NCBI RefSeq assembly: GCF_026427775.1
Contig: NZ_CP044532.1
Coordinates: forward strand, 2,294,001 to 2,358,000
Direction: 5' to 3'
Source of the DNA: Arthrobacter sp. CDRTa11
GTDB lineage: Bacteria > Actinomycetota > Actinomycetes > Actinomycetales > Micrococcaceae
DNA length: 64,000 nucleotides
A program made the translations under genes and the position numbers. The notes beneath the pieces are model-generated. The model was given only the letters and a program-made list of their open reading frames with translations, did not search any database and was not told the origin of the DNA. Of this stretch, positions 7,061 through 16,385 are shown one piece after another. Every line of letters starts with the position of its first letter. The first letter of the stretch is position 1.

Positions 7061-8813
7061 ACAACGCCGCACAAAAAGCCGCTTCCGGTGGACCACAGGC
7101 CTCATTGTCGGCATCGTGTTGATGGCCATCATGGTCCTGATAGGTCTCCTGGCACCCCTCTTCCTCACCGAGGCCGCTGAAAAGCTCACCGCCAACGCGT
7201 CCCAGGGGCCCAGCGAAGAACACTGGCTGGGAACCGACGACTTCGGGCGTGACGTCCTCGCCCGTTCCCTGGTCGCCACCCGGCTCACCCTGGTAATGAC
7301 CGCTGCCACAACGGTCATCGCAGTCGTCGGCGGTGTTTTGATAGGTACCTTCATCTGGCTCGCCCCGCCCAGGATCCGTAACGCCGTCCTGCGCGTCATC
7401 GATGCCGCCGTCGCCTATCCAAGCCTCATTTTCGCGCTGCTCATCGCCGCGATCCTCGGACAGGGAGCCTGGTCTGCTGTGCTGGCAATCGCGATCGCCA
7501 GCATCCCCGCGTTCGCCCGCCTGACCGCAAACATGGCTGCATCGATCTCGCAGCGGAACTACGTATCAACGGCACGTCTGCTGGGCGTCCCGGGCCCGCG
7601 TATCATCACGCGCCACCTGCTGCCCAACATGGCAGAACCGCTTCTGGTGCTGACCGCAACGGTCTTCGCCACGACGCTGATTGAGCTGTCAAGCCTTTCA
7701 TTCATCGGACTCGGTGTTCAGAATCCGGAGTACGACTTTGGGCGCCTGCTTAACGAGGCTCTCGTGAACATCTACTCCCAACCACTTCAGGCGGTGATGC
7801 CCTCCATCATGATTACCGCAGCAGGGTTGAGTGCCATGCTCATCGGGGACGGTCTTGCCGCCGCAACGGACCCCCGCGGCGGACGCAAGTTCGGTAGCGT
7901 GAAGGCTGCCTCTGAACTCCCGGCCTCCATGCGGGCCGACCAGGAAGCCTTGGTGGAGGTCGATAACCTCACCGTCAGCACACCGAACGGCGTGCCGCTG
8001 GTTAAGGGTGTATCCCTGAGCATCAAAGCGGGGGAAGTAGTGGGACTCGTGGGTGAATCAGGGTCCGGCAAATCCCTTACCGCCATGTCCATCGCCGGGC
8101 TGCTCCCGGAAGAACTAACCGTCACAGCCCACACCATGAGGCTTGGCGAACTGAACCTGCTCAGGAAGAACGACCCGCGCACACTGGCAACGTCCATCGG
8201 TCTGGTTTACCAGGACCCCGGAACCAGCTTCAATCCCGCGCTGCGTATCGGTTCCCAGCTGACCGAAGTCAGCCGGGTACACCTGAAGCAGTCCAAAAAG
8301 ACCGCTTACGGCAGGATGGTCAAGGCGCTGGCGGACATCCGGATCACTCAACCGGAAACGCGGATGAAGCAGCACCCGCACGAACTCTCCGGTGGCATGC
8401 TCCAGCGGGCCATGATCGCCTCGACCCTGGTCACCGATCCCCGGCTCATCATTGCGGATGAACCCACCACGGCACTGGACGTCACCGTCCAGGCAGACGT
8501 TTTGCGTCAGTTCCGGACCATCAACCGGGAAATGGGTACAGCAATGCTGTTCATTTCCCACGACATCGGTGTGGTGCAAGCGCTCTGCGACAAGGTCATC
8601 GTTATGAACGGCGGAAAAATCCTGGAACGGCTCACCGGTGCCCAGCTGGCCGCCGGCGACGTGAAACACCCGTACACGAAGGCATTGCTTGCAGCGACGC
8701 CGAGCATCGCCGAACGCAAAGCGGAACTCGTCTCTGTGCGGGCCGAAGACTTCACCTACGACGAAGTCACAGAGGACACCCCAGGCCCCGTCCCTCTGGA
8801 AGGAAAGAAGTAA
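7053..8813 (+). CDS. Fused oligopeptide ABC permease (DppC) and ATPase (DppD)
   Basis: One 586-residue polypeptide joins two usually separate subunits. Residues ~1-285 are a DppC-type permease (HWLGTDDFGRDVLARSL, then a coupling helix YVSTARLLGVPGPRIITRHLLPN). After a ~25-residue linker, residues ~300-586 form an ABC ATPase with Walker A GESGSGKS near 335, signature LSGGMLQRA near 444, Walker B LIIADEPTTALD near 465 and a C-terminal HPYTKALL typical of oligopeptide ATPases. The frame is continuous with no sign of sequencing error. Start at 7053 overlaps the previous stop and has a GAGGAGGAAAG ribosome site. Such fusions are known in actinobacteria; here the fusion is followed by a normal second ATPase, so the complex would have one tethered and one free ATPase. 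Confidence 0.9.
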   Translation: MAEQRRTKSRFRWTTGLIVGIVLMAIMVLIGLLAPLFLTEAAEKLTANASQGPSEEHWLGTDDFGRDVLARSLVATRLTLVMTAATTVIAVVGGVLIGTFIWLAPPRIRNAVLRVIDAAVAYPSLIFALLIAAILGQGAWSAVLAIAIASIPAFARLTANMAASISQRNYVSTARLLGVPGPRIITRHLLPNMAEPLLVLTATVFATTLIELSSLSFIGLGVQNPEYDFGRLLNEALVNIYSQPLQAVMPSIMITAAGLSAMLIGDGLAAATDPRGGRKFGSVKAASELPASMRADQEALVEVDNLTVSTPNGVPLVKGVSLSIKAGEVVGLVGESGSGKSLTAMSIAGLLPEELTVTAHTMRLGELNLLRKNDPRTLATSIGLVYQDPGTSFNPALRIGSQLTEVSRVHLKQSKKTAYGRMVKALADIRITQPETRMKQHPHELSGGMLQRAMIASTLVTDPRLIIADEPTTALDVTVQADVLRQFRTINREMGTAMLFISHDIGVVQALCDKVIVMNGGKILERLTGAQLAAGDVKHPYTKALLAATPSIAERKAELVSVRAEDFTYDEVTEDTPGPVPLEGKK

Positions 8814-8818
8814 CCGCC

Positions 8819-9640
8819 ATGACAAGCACTCCAACTTCCGCTGTTCCCGTGCTGGAAGTCCGCGACGTCGAGGTCACTTTTGGCTCCGGACAGTCCGCGG
8901 CGAAGGTCATCAAGGGTGTATCGGCGACAATCGAACGCGGCAAAACGCTGGGCATCGTAGGTGAATCCGGATCAGGAAAGTCAACATTGGCCAAAGCCAT
9001 CGTTGGTCTGAACCCGATCAGCGCCGGCAGTATCTTGATCAACGGCGCGGATGTGTCCAGGATGACCGGGGCGCAACGACGTGCAATGCGCCGTGAAGTC
9101 CAGATGATCCCGCAGGATCCCTACTCATCGCTGAACCCCCGCCGGACCATCGGGCAAACACTTGCTGAGGCGATCGATCCCGTGAAGTCCAACCCCCGCG
9201 CCCATGCCAAAAAGATCTCCTACTGGCTCTCAACCATCCGCCTGGACGCCGACGTGGCCGAGCGATACCCGCACGAGTTTTCCGGCGGGCAGCGTCAACG
9301 CATTGCCATCGCCCGGGCGCTGGCAGTTGGACCGAAACTCATCATCGCCGACGAAATTACCTCGGCACTGGACCTGTCCGTCCAGGCCGAAATCCTGAAC
9401 CTCATTAGCCGTCTGCGCACGGAACTGGACGTGACCATGGCCTTCATTTCGCACGACCTGGACGTGGTGCACCACGTCAGTGACGAGATCATGGTCCTCT
9501 TCCACGGGGAAGTCGTGGAACTCGGAGACGTGGACAGCGTCTACGGCAGCCCCAAACACCCCTACACGCGCAGGCTCATCGATTCCGTCCCGGGTGGCCC
9601 GGGGTTCGACATTGGCGAACGGCGGGTAGCCGCAATCTGA
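8819..9640 (+). CDS. Oligopeptide ABC transporter ATPase (DppF type)
   Basis: A 273-residue cytoplasmic ATPase that pairs with the ATPase half of the preceding fusion. It carries Walker A GESGSGKST near residue 47, the Q-loop MIPQDPYSSLNPR, which is characteristic of DppF/OppF, signature FSGGQRQRIAIARAL near 154 and Walker B LIIADEITSALD. In Walker B the usual DEPTS/V is DEITS, with Pro replaced by Ile; the catalytic Glu is retained. The C-terminal HPYTRRL marks the start of the oligopeptide-specific extension, which is short here. It starts 5 bases after the fusion gene. It is the last transporter gene before the hydroxyacid dehydrogenase (73-base gap). Confidence 0.92.
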   Translation: MTSTPTSAVPVLEVRDVEVTFGSGQSAAKVIKGVSATIERGKTLGIVGESGSGKSTLAKAIVGLNPISAGSILINGADVSRMTGAQRRAMRREVQMIPQDPYSSLNPRRTIGQTLAEAIDPVKSNPRAHAKKISYWLSTIRLDADVAERYPHEFSGGQRQRIAIARALAVGPKLIIADEITSALDLSVQAEILNLISRLRTELDVTMAFISHDLDVVHHVSDEIMVLFHGEVVELGDVDSVYGSPKHPYTRRLIDSVPGGPGFDIGERRVAAI

Positions 9641-9713
9641 TCCTCCGCCTCTTCTGGCATCCGGCACCTTTTCCTTCCCTTCCCCTCCGGCACGACCCCG
9701 TGAAAGGCCTTCC

Positions 9714-10655
9714 ATGCAACTTGTCCGCAACGTCACCTTCCCCGACCAGGAGCTTCTTTCCCGTCTTCAGCCGCTCCCGGAATCTATCCGCCCCGCTATC
9801 TGGGATCTCCGTTCCCAGCCGGAAGGGATAGACCTGAGCAGCATCGACGCGGTCATCCTGCCGTACCTGAATGCCGGGGAAGTCCTGGGTGAACTGCGAA
9901 ACGTGCCTAATCTGAAGTTTGTCCAGGCGCAGTCGACCGGTTACGACGGCATCGCCGAAGCAGCGGGTCCCGGCGCTGCCGTGGCCAACGCCTCCGGCGT
10001 GCACGCTGCCGCAACAGCTGAACTTGCCCTTGGCCTCATCCTTGCCAAGCTGCGCGGCATCGACATCGCCGCAAGAGACCAGCTGAGCGGCTCATGGCGC
10101 CCGGAACGCAGGTCCTCCCTGGCGGACCGGAAGGTTCTCCTGGTGGGCGTCGGCGGAATCGGGCGCGAAATTGCCAAGCGGCTTGAACCGTTTGAAGTAG
10201 AGCTCACACGGATTGGCAGTTCCGCCCGACAAGACGAATTCGGCGAAGTGCACGCCGCATCCGAACTCGCCAAACTTGCTCCACGCCACGACGTCCTGGT
10301 CACGGTCACCCCGCTCAGCAACGCCACGTATCACCTCGTCAACGCCGAGGTACTCCGCGCCCTCCCTGACGGGGCACTGGTAGTGAACGTGGGGCGCGGA
10401 CCGGTGGTGGACACAGCAGCCCTTACCGCAGAAGTAGTCTCTGGCCGTCTGCATTGTGCACTCGACGTCGTAGACCCCGAGCCCCTTCCATCCGAGCACC
10501 CGCTGTGGAAAGCCCCGAACGCTTTGATCACCCCCCACATAGGCGGCAACGCATCAGCGTTTGAACCGCGGATCCGCAAGCTGTTGGCCAGGCAGCTTGA
10601 GGCTCTCGCAGAGGGCCGGAAGCCGGCCAACCTGGTCCAGGCCGGACCCTTCTAA
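9714..10655 (+). CDS. D-isomer-specific 2-hydroxyacid dehydrogenase
   Basis: A 313-residue NAD(P)-dependent dehydrogenase that interconverts a 2-hydroxyacid and a 2-oxoacid. The Rossmann motif VGVGGIG lies at residues 144-150. The catalytic Arg228 is in NVGRGPVVD, Glu256 in DVVDPEPLP and His275 in TPHIGGN, so the full triad is present. The dinucleotide loop VGVGGIGREIAKRL lacks an obvious NADP-specific Arg directly after the second strand, so cofactor choice is unclear. It lies between the oligopeptide transporter and glutamate dehydrogenase, all rightward with short gaps, so it may act on a hydroxy/oxo acid released from the imported compound. The exact substrate cannot be read from sequence. 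Confidence 0.9.
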   Translation: MQLVRNVTFPDQELLSRLQPLPESIRPAIWDLRSQPEGIDLSSIDAVILPYLNAGEVLGELRNVPNLKFVQAQSTGYDGIAEAAGPGAAVANASGVHAAATAELALGLILAKLRGIDIAARDQLSGSWRPERRSSLADRKVLLVGVGGIGREIAKRLEPFEVELTRIGSSARQDEFGEVHAASELAKLAPRHDVLVTVTPLSNATYHLVNAEVLRALPDGALVVNVGRGPVVDTAALTAEVVSGRLHCALDVVDPEPLPSEHPLWKAPNALITPHIGGNASAFEPRIRKLLARQLEALAEGRKPANLVQAGPF

Positions 10656-10692
10656 GCCAAGCACCTTAGCGACCACCGAGCAAGGAACAACG

Positions 10693-13600
10693 TTGTCAAC
10701 GGATGAACTCATGGAGACCACCCGCATCCCCGATGGATTCCTGGCAGGCTACTACGCCGGGCTTTCGCCGGAGGATCAGAATCAGTACGAACTCGGGAAG
10801 CTGGAGGCACGCGCCGCAGCGCACTATCGTGCTGGGCGCGGGCGCATCCCTGAAACTGATGCGTGGGTCGGCGTTCTCCCGGATGAAGAGAACACGGTCC
10901 TGGCCGTCATAGCCAAGGACATGCCGTTCCTGGTGGACTCGTTGCTCGCCGAACTGACCCGGCGGAAGCTCGGAATCCGTTTGGTGGTCCACCCGAGGTT
11001 CCTGGTCGCGCGCAATGCCGAAGGGGACATCGAGAGTATCCGCCCTGCCCGGGCGGAGAAGGATGCGTCCGCTGAATCCTGGATTACGGTCGAGCTGCGG
11101 TTTCGCCTGGAACCTGATGTCTTACAAGAGCTGCTGGCTTCCCTGCGCGCGGTGCTCAGGGATGTCCACGCCGTCACCATCGACTGGCAGCGAATGCGCC
11201 AGAAACTGCGAGAGGCCGCCGGCGCGCTCCTGGCCTCGGCGCCTCAGACGCCGGGAGCGTCGTACCCGGCTACGGGCGTCGATGCCGCAAAGAACTTTTT
11301 GCGCTGGCTGGAAAGCAACCACTTCGTTTTCGTGGGTTACCGCGAATACCGTCTCGAACGTGGGACGGGCGAAGACCGGCTGATCGCCGTTGCAGGCAGT
11401 GGTCTGGGCGTACTCCGGCTAGGCGAGGCGGACGCCAGGCCGCGCATTTTGCGCGGAGCTGCCAGGGACTCCGCCCGGGAGCCCGCACCCATCGTCATTA
11501 CGAAGGCGGCTTCGCGCTCCACCGTCCATCGCGACGCCCATCTGGACTACATCGGGGTCAAGACCTTTGATTCGGCCGGACAGGTCAGCGGGGAGCACCG
11601 CTTCCTCGGGCTTTTCACCTCAAGTGTCTATAACGGCCCCATCGAAGACATCCCGGTGGTGGGGGATAAGATCCGCGCCGTGCTTTCCGGGAGCGGCTTT
11701 GCCCCAGAAAGTCACTCCGGACGCCAGCTGATGTCCATTCTCGAGACCTACCCGCGCGATGAGCTCTTCCAAATCGGGGTAGATGACCTCCTGCATAAAT
11801 GCGGCCAAATCATCCGGATGCAGGAGCGGCGTATGGCCCGGGCACTCCTGCGGGCTGACGCCTACGGTCGGTTCGTCACGGTCCTGGTGTACCTGCCCCG
11901 GGACCGCTACAACACCTCCGTACGCACACGCATTGAAGATGAATTGCGGGTTTCCTTCGGGGCCTACGACGTTGAGCATGAGGCACGGGTGAGTTCCTCG
12001 GCCCTGGCCCGAATCTTCTTCACTGTCTGGACCACAGCCGAACGCACCGCCGCCCTGGACGAGGCGGGGATTGAACGCCGCGTTTCCAATGCCGTCCGGT
12101 CCTGGCCCGAGGGGATCGTTCAGGGCCTGCAGGACAGCCGACCAGCGGGCACGGCCGAAGCCCTTGCCAAGCGGTGGGAGGAAGCCTTTCCCGCTGAATA
12201 CCGCGTCCGTTACAGCATTGAAGACGCCATCCGGGACATCGGCCGCTTTGAGGAGCTCGACGGCGGGAAGACGGCGGACGGCCAGTCAGCGGCCAAGCTT
12301 TTCATCGATGAAAATGCGGACGGGCCCGGTACCGTCCAGATGCGGCTGTACGTCAGGACACCTCAAAGCCTGAGCCGGATTCTGCCCTACTTCGAGCACC
12401 TGGGCCTGGAAGTGGTACAGGAGCGCCCTTATGAAATCACGGACTCCATGGGGGAGGAGTACTTCCTGTATGACCTCATCGCGGTGCGTCCCTTCCAAGT
12501 GGCGGAGGACGCAGCGTGGGATCTCCTGCCCAACGCCTTCGGCGCGGTCCTGACGGCACAGGCAGAATCGGACGTACTCAACTCCCTCGTTCTGCAGCTT
12601 CGTCTGCCCTGGCGGCTAGTGGCGCTGCTGCGCTGTTACGTAAAATACCTGCGCCAGCTCGGGACCGCCCACTCCTTTGACTTCGTGGCATCAACACTCC
12701 AGGCACACCCGCAAGCCACGAGCTCCCTTGTGCGCTTATTCCAGGCGAAGTTCGAACCAGATCAAAGGCTAGGCGAAGCGCCTGCACCACCGGCTGGGGG
12801 CCAGACTGGCCGCTTTGCGGCGGTCGAATCAGCAGACTCGGACCTGTCCGCCGCGCTAAACAATGTTTCCACCCTTGACGCGGCCTTTGTCCTGGAAACC
12901 CTGGCAAACCTGGTGAGGGCAACCGTCCGCACCAATTTCTACCAGGGCAAACCTTACATCAGCCTCAAGCTGGACCCCTCGGACATTGCCGCCCTGCCAA
13001 AACCCAGGCCCAAGCACGAAGTGTGGGTGTACTCGCCCCGGGTGGAAGGCGTCCACCTCCGGTTCGGGAGAACCGCAAGGGGTGGACTGCGGTGGTCTGA
13101 CCGCCAGGAAGACTTCCGCACCGAGGTCCTCGGCCTCGTCAAGGCCCAAGTGGTGAAGAATTCCGTCATAGTTCCGGACGGCGCAAAAGGCGGTTTTTAC
13201 GCCAAGCACGCCGCTGGAATAAGCGATCGTAGCGCCCGGCTGCTGGAGGGGGAGGATTGCTACCGGACCTTTATCAGTGGGCTGCTCGACGTCACGGACA
13301 ACATCAGGTTCGAGAAGAACGGGCACCGCACCGTGGTGCCGCCGACGGATGTCGTCCGCTATGACGGCGACGACGCCTACCTGGTGGTAGCCGCCGATAA
13401 GGGCACCGCAACGTTTTCCGACATCGCGAACGGCATCGCTGCCGAGTACGGCTTTTGGCTGGGCGACGCCTTCGCCTCCGGTGGTTCCGAAGGCTACGAC
13501 CACAAGCGCATGGGAATTACCGCCCGCGGTGCCTGGGAATCGGTCAAAATCCACTTCAGTGAGCTGGGCCTGGACCCCCAGTCAGTTGACTTCACCGCGG

Positions 13601-15474
13601 CAGGTGTCGGGGACATGAGTGGGGACGTCTTCGGAAACGGGATGCTGCTGTCCCGCCATATCCGGCTCGTAGCGGCTTTCGACCACCGCCATATTTTCCT
13701 GGACCCGCAACCAGACGCCGGCGATTCCTTCGCGGAACGGGAAAGGTTGTTTAACCTTCCGCGTTCCAGCTGGGAGGACTACGACCGAAACAGGATCAGC
13801 GACGGCGGCGGAGTATGGTCACGGACAGTTCGCACAATTCCGCTGCACCCGGCCGTTCGGGAGGCCCTTGGCCTGGATCAGGGCATCGAGTCCTTGAGCC
13901 CCCCTGCCCTGCTGCGCGCCATTCTCAAAGCTCCCGTGGACCTGCTCTACAACGGCGGCATCGGCACCTACATTAAGGCCTCCTCCGAGAGCCACGCCGA
14001 TACCGGGGACCGGGCCAACGACGCTATCCGAGTCAACGGCAACGAACTGCGCGCCCGCGTCGTCGTAGAAGGTGGGAACCTGGGCGCCACCCAGGCGGGA
14101 CGTATCGAGGCGGCGCTCAACGGCGTCCTCCTCAACACCGACGCCATCGATAATTCGGCCGGCGTCGACTGCTCCGACCACGAAGTCAACATCAAGATCC
14201 TCGTCGACCAGGAGATCCGGGCAGGCAGGCTCCCCGGCTCCGACCGCGCAGGATTCCTCGCAGGGCTCACAGACCATGTGGCCGAGGCCGTGCTGGCCAA
14301 CAACGTTGCCCAGAACATTCTCCTGCTCACCGACCGTAGGTTCCCGCCGGCGTCGTTCCCCAACTATGAGAGACTCATGCAGTTTCTCGAAGCCAGGGGA
14401 GAGCTGGACCGCAAACTTGAGTTCCTGCCCTCCACCCAGGAGCTCGAGGAGCGGATCTCCCACGGAAAGGGCCTCACCTCGCCAGAGTTGTCCGTTCTGG
14501 CCGCCTACTCGAAAAACTCCCTCGCCGCAGCAATTCGGCAGACGTCTCTGCTCCAAGACCCGTACCTGGAAGCAATGCTGCGCAGATACTTCCCTCAGCC
14601 ACTGGTGGAGCGCCTTGGTGCGGGCATCGACGCGCATCCGCTCAAAGGCGACATCATTGCAACGGTGCTGGCCAACGATGCCGTGAACATCGGCGGAATC
14701 ACAGCCATCTTCCGGCTTATGGAGGAAACCTCCAGCACCGAAGTCGAGGCCGTAAAAGCGTTCGTCATCGCCAGCGAACTTTTCGGCCTGAGGGAACTTT
14801 CCGCAGGATTGGTACGGACTTGCGCTGACCTTCCAGCCGAAAAGTGGAGCCGCATCTATCTGGACATACGCAGGGTCCTGGACCGCGCCATGCGATGGTT
14901 CCTCCAACATGACCATCGTCTTCCCATCGCCGAGTGCATCGGTCTCTACCGTCCTGTAGTTAACGAGCTACGCCCACGCCTCCCTGAGCTTCTGGTTGGC
15001 CGTGATCGCTTGGACGTTTCGCACCTGCTCGAGATGGCAGGAGAGTGGGGCATCCCAGCCGCCGTTGCCAGGGCCTGGGCCGAACTTCGGGAAGCATTCA
15101 CCGCCCTGGACATTGCCCGAGTGCAGCAACTGACGGGCAAGTCACTGGACGTCATCGCGCCAACGTATTTCGAGGTCCACGAGCGGTTCGGCATCGAGGA
15201 CCTGCTCGGCCGGATCGATGAGCTTCCCCGGTCCACAAAATGGCAGGCCATGGCTCGCGCTTCCCTACGGGAGGACTTGTCCGCGGTGGTCCCGGAACTT
15301 GCCGTTGCCGTACTTGCAGTCGACGCCGCTTCCAGTGAGCGGTTCGGACTTTGGGAGGCACGGCACCATAGCCGCCTGGTTGAGGCCGACCGCCTCCTGA
15401 AGGCTGCACCAGAAGTCAGCTTCGAAGCCCTGGCGGCCTACACCGGCACGCTCAGGAGGGCCGCGCGGGCATGA
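10693..15474 (+). CDS. Large NAD-dependent glutamate dehydrogenase (L-GDH type)
   Basis: About 1,593 residues, the size of the large (~180 kDa) NAD-GDH class of actinobacteria and proteobacteria that deaminates glutamate to 2-oxoglutarate. N-terminal sensory/ACT-like parts (YYAGLSPEDQ, DMPFLVDSLLAEL) lead to the catalytic core, with ARGGLRWSDRQEDFRTEVLGLVK split by KAQVVKNSVIVPDGAKGGF; the Lys of GAKGGF near residue 830 is catalytic. The NAD fold includes GVGDMSGDVFGNGM. The chosen TTG at 10693 has AAGGA 6 bases upstream; an ATG at 10711 is the alternative. An upstream in-frame extension overlaps the dehydrogenase gene and is rejected. Placed after the pxp/oligopeptide genes, it would consume glutamate from lactam or peptide breakdown. 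Confidence 0.93.
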   Translation: MSTDELMETTRIPDGFLAGYYAGLSPEDQNQYELGKLEARAAAHYRAGRGRIPETDAWVGVLPDEENTVLAVIAKDMPFLVDSLLAELTRRKLGIRLVVHPRFLVARNAEGDIESIRPARAEKDASAESWITVELRFRLEPDVLQELLASLRAVLRDVHAVTIDWQRMRQKLREAAGALLASAPQTPGASYPATGVDAAKNFLRWLESNHFVFVGYREYRLERGTGEDRLIAVAGSGLGVLRLGEADARPRILRGAARDSAREPAPIVITKAASRSTVHRDAHLDYIGVKTFDSAGQVSGEHRFLGLFTSSVYNGPIEDIPVVGDKIRAVLSGSGFAPESHSGRQLMSILETYPRDELFQIGVDDLLHKCGQIIRMQERRMARALLRADAYGRFVTVLVYLPRDRYNTSVRTRIEDELRVSFGAYDVEHEARVSSSALARIFFTVWTTAERTAALDEAGIERRVSNAVRSWPEGIVQGLQDSRPAGTAEALAKRWEEAFPAEYRVRYSIEDAIRDIGRFEELDGGKTADGQSAAKLFIDENADGPGTVQMRLYVRTPQSLSRILPYFEHLGLEVVQERPYEITDSMGEEYFLYDLIAVRPFQVAEDAAWDLLPNAFGAVLTAQAESDVLNSLVLQLRLPWRLVALLRCYVKYLRQLGTAHSFDFVASTLQAHPQATSSLVRLFQAKFEPDQRLGEAPAPPAGGQTGRFAAVESADSDLSAALNNVSTLDAAFVLETLANLVRATVRTNFYQGKPYISLKLDPSDIAALPKPRPKHEVWVYSPRVEGVHLRFGRTARGGLRWSDRQEDFRTEVLGLVKAQVVKNSVIVPDGAKGGFYAKHAAGISDRSARLLEGEDCYRTFISGLLDVTDNIRFEKNGHRTVVPPTDVVRYDGDDAYLVVAADKGTATFSDIANGIAAEYGFWLGDAFASGGSEGYDHKRMGITARGAWESVKIHFSELGLDPQSVDFTAAGVGDMSGDVFGNGMLLSRHIRLVAAFDHRHIFLDPQPDAGDSFAERERLFNLPRSSWEDYDRNRISDGGGVWSRTVRTIPLHPAVREALGLDQGIESLSPPALLRAILKAPVDLLYNGGIGTYIKASSESHADTGDRANDAIRVNGNELRARVVVEGGNLGATQAGRIEAALNGVLLNTDAIDNSAGVDCSDHEVNIKILVDQEIRAGRLPGSDRAGFLAGLTDHVAEAVLANNVAQNILLLTDRRFPPASFPNYERLMQFLEARGELDRKLEFLPSTQELEERISHGKGLTSPELSVLAAYSKNSLAAAIRQTSLLQDPYLEAMLRRYFPQPLVERLGAGIDAHPLKGDIIATVLANDAVNIGGITAIFRLMEETSSTEVEAVKAFVIASELFGLRELSAGLVRTCADLPAEKWSRIYLDIRRVLDRAMRWFLQHDHRLPIAECIGLYRPVVNELRPRLPELLVGRDRLDVSHLLEMAGEWGIPAAVARAWAELREAFTALDIARVQQLTGKSLDVIAPTYFEVHERFGIEDLLGRIDELPRSTKWQAMARASLREDLSAVVPELAVAVLAVDAASSERFGLWEARHHSRLVEADRLLKAAPEVSFEALAAYTGTLRRAARA

Positions 15475-15704
15475 AGTCGGCCAAAAGCACGGTGGACGGC
15501 CGGGAGTGGAACGTCGCTCAGTTTCACCCGAAGCATCCGGAGCGGCCCACGGTCAGCAGGCGTAACCTGGTGTGCATCGCCTGCGGCGCTCCGGCGGTTT
15601 TCCGCTCGGGATCAGACAACCGCTCGTCGTCCTTCGCGGCGCAGCACCGTGACTATTGTGTGGCGGTGGCACCCACGTCGGCGGTGTTCCGGTACCTCCA
15701 GTAA
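15471..15704 (+). CDS. Small Cys-pair protein, unrecognised
   Basis: A 77-residue product whose ATG overlaps the glutamate dehydrogenase stop in ATGA, a strong sign of translational coupling. It has one CIAC pair (Cys-x-x-Cys) near residue 35 and no second classical pair, a basic N-terminal half, and an RRNLVCIACGAPAVFRSG stretch that resembles a half zinc ribbon. No membrane segment or signal peptide. It ends just before the hairpin at 15714-15755, so it is the last gene of the operon. I do not recognise the family. It could bind metal as a dimer or be a degenerate remnant of a longer gene, but the coupling argues that it is real. Confidence 0.55.
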   Translation: MKSAKSTVDGREWNVAQFHPKHPERPTVSRRNLVCIACGAPAVFRSGSDNRSSSFAAQHRDYCVAVAPTSAVFRYLQ

Positions 15705-15713
15705 GAGCAGCCA

Positions 15714-15755
15714 GAGGCCGTCGCTTCCGCTGAAATCAGTGGAAGTAACGGTCTC
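15714..15755. terminator. Bidirectional hairpin between gdh operon and gntK
   Basis: Long imperfect inverted repeat (GAGGCCGT...ACGGTCTC with inner GCTTCC/GGAAGT arms) in the 71-base gap between two convergent genes. It lacks a long T-run but is well placed to end both transcripts. Confidence 0.6.
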
Positions 15756-15775
15756 AGGTGCTTGAAGCGGCGTCT

Positions 15776-16300
15776 TCAGTGAGTGGCGAACTCTTGGAGA
15801 TTGCTGCAGATCTCATCGACGAGTTGAGATGGCGTGAGCGTGAGGTCAGCAAGAATATGCCGTTCGTTCTCTGCCAGAGGTTCGAGAGTGCGCAGTTGTG
15901 AGTCGAGCAGGCTCGTCGGCATGAACTCGTGTGCCCTGGCGTTCATACGGGCCACCAGCGTTTTCCTTTCGCCCACGAGATGGATGAATACAACATCGCG
16001 GACGTGACTTCTCAACAAGTCACGGTAGCAGCGCTTTAATGCCGAGCAGGCGATGATTAGCGGCTTTTGCACATCCTGCGAGCGGCGAAGGGCTTCGCCA
16101 ATCTCGTCCAACCACGGCATGCGGTCGATGTCATTCAAGGGAATACCTGCGCCCATTTTGGCCTTGTTGGCCGCGGGATGAAGGTCATCACCATCCTGAA
16201 AGGGCATGCCGAGACGTTCTCCGAGCAGGGCACCAACGGTAGATTTTCCGCAACCGGACACTCCCATAACGACCAACGGGGGGAGGGACTTGTTATCCAA
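15776..16300 (-). CDS. gntK: Gluconokinase
   Basis: Phosphorylates gluconate to 6-phosphogluconate, feeding the pentose phosphate or Entner-Doudoroff routes. P-loop GVSGCGKST is followed by FQDGDDLHPAANKAKMGAGIPLNDIDRMPWL, split here across the typical GntK stretch DGD.LHP..N..KM..G.PL.D.DR.PWL, and then ACSALKRCYRDLLR. The frame is open to an ATG at 16387, but that would put the palindrome at 16372-16385 inside the gene. A TTG at 16300 with AAAGGA five bases upstream gives a 174-residue product, the usual length, and is preferred. It appears monocistronic and convergent with the gdh operon; no gluconate permease is next to it. Confidence 0.9.
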   Translation of the reverse strand: MDNKSLPPLVVMGVSGCGKSTVGALLGERLGMPFQDGDDLHPAANKAKMGAGIPLNDIDRMPWLDEIGEALRRSQDVQKPLIIACSALKRCYRDLLRSHVRDVVFIHLVGERKTLVARMNARAHEFMPTSLLDSQLRTLEPLAENERHILADLTLTPSQLVDEICSNLQEFATH

Positions 16301-16371
16301 AAGGATCCTTTCAACAGGCACTTGCTTGCTCGCCTGCCAATTGGCAGGATGGTGCGATTCAGTTCGCAACT

Positions 16372-16385
16372 GAGAACATTTTCTC
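16372..16385. promoter_or_regulatory. Palindrome GAGAA-CATT-TTCTC upstream of gntK
   Basis: Perfect 5-bp arms (6 bp counting the flanking T/A) with a 4-base centre, 71 bases upstream of the proposed gntK start. Same arm sequence as the operator candidate at 4299-4312, which suggests a common regulator. Confidence 0.5.

Noticed and set aside
10561..10692. N-terminal extension of the glutamate dehydrogenase frame
   Set aside because: It overlaps the end of the hydroxyacid dehydrogenase in another frame and has no ribosome site; a TTG at 10693 with AAGGA is better.
13819..14916. A 365-codon leftward frame antisense to glutamate dehydrogenase
   Set aside because: Mirror of a conserved coding region; no start signal or recognisable domain.
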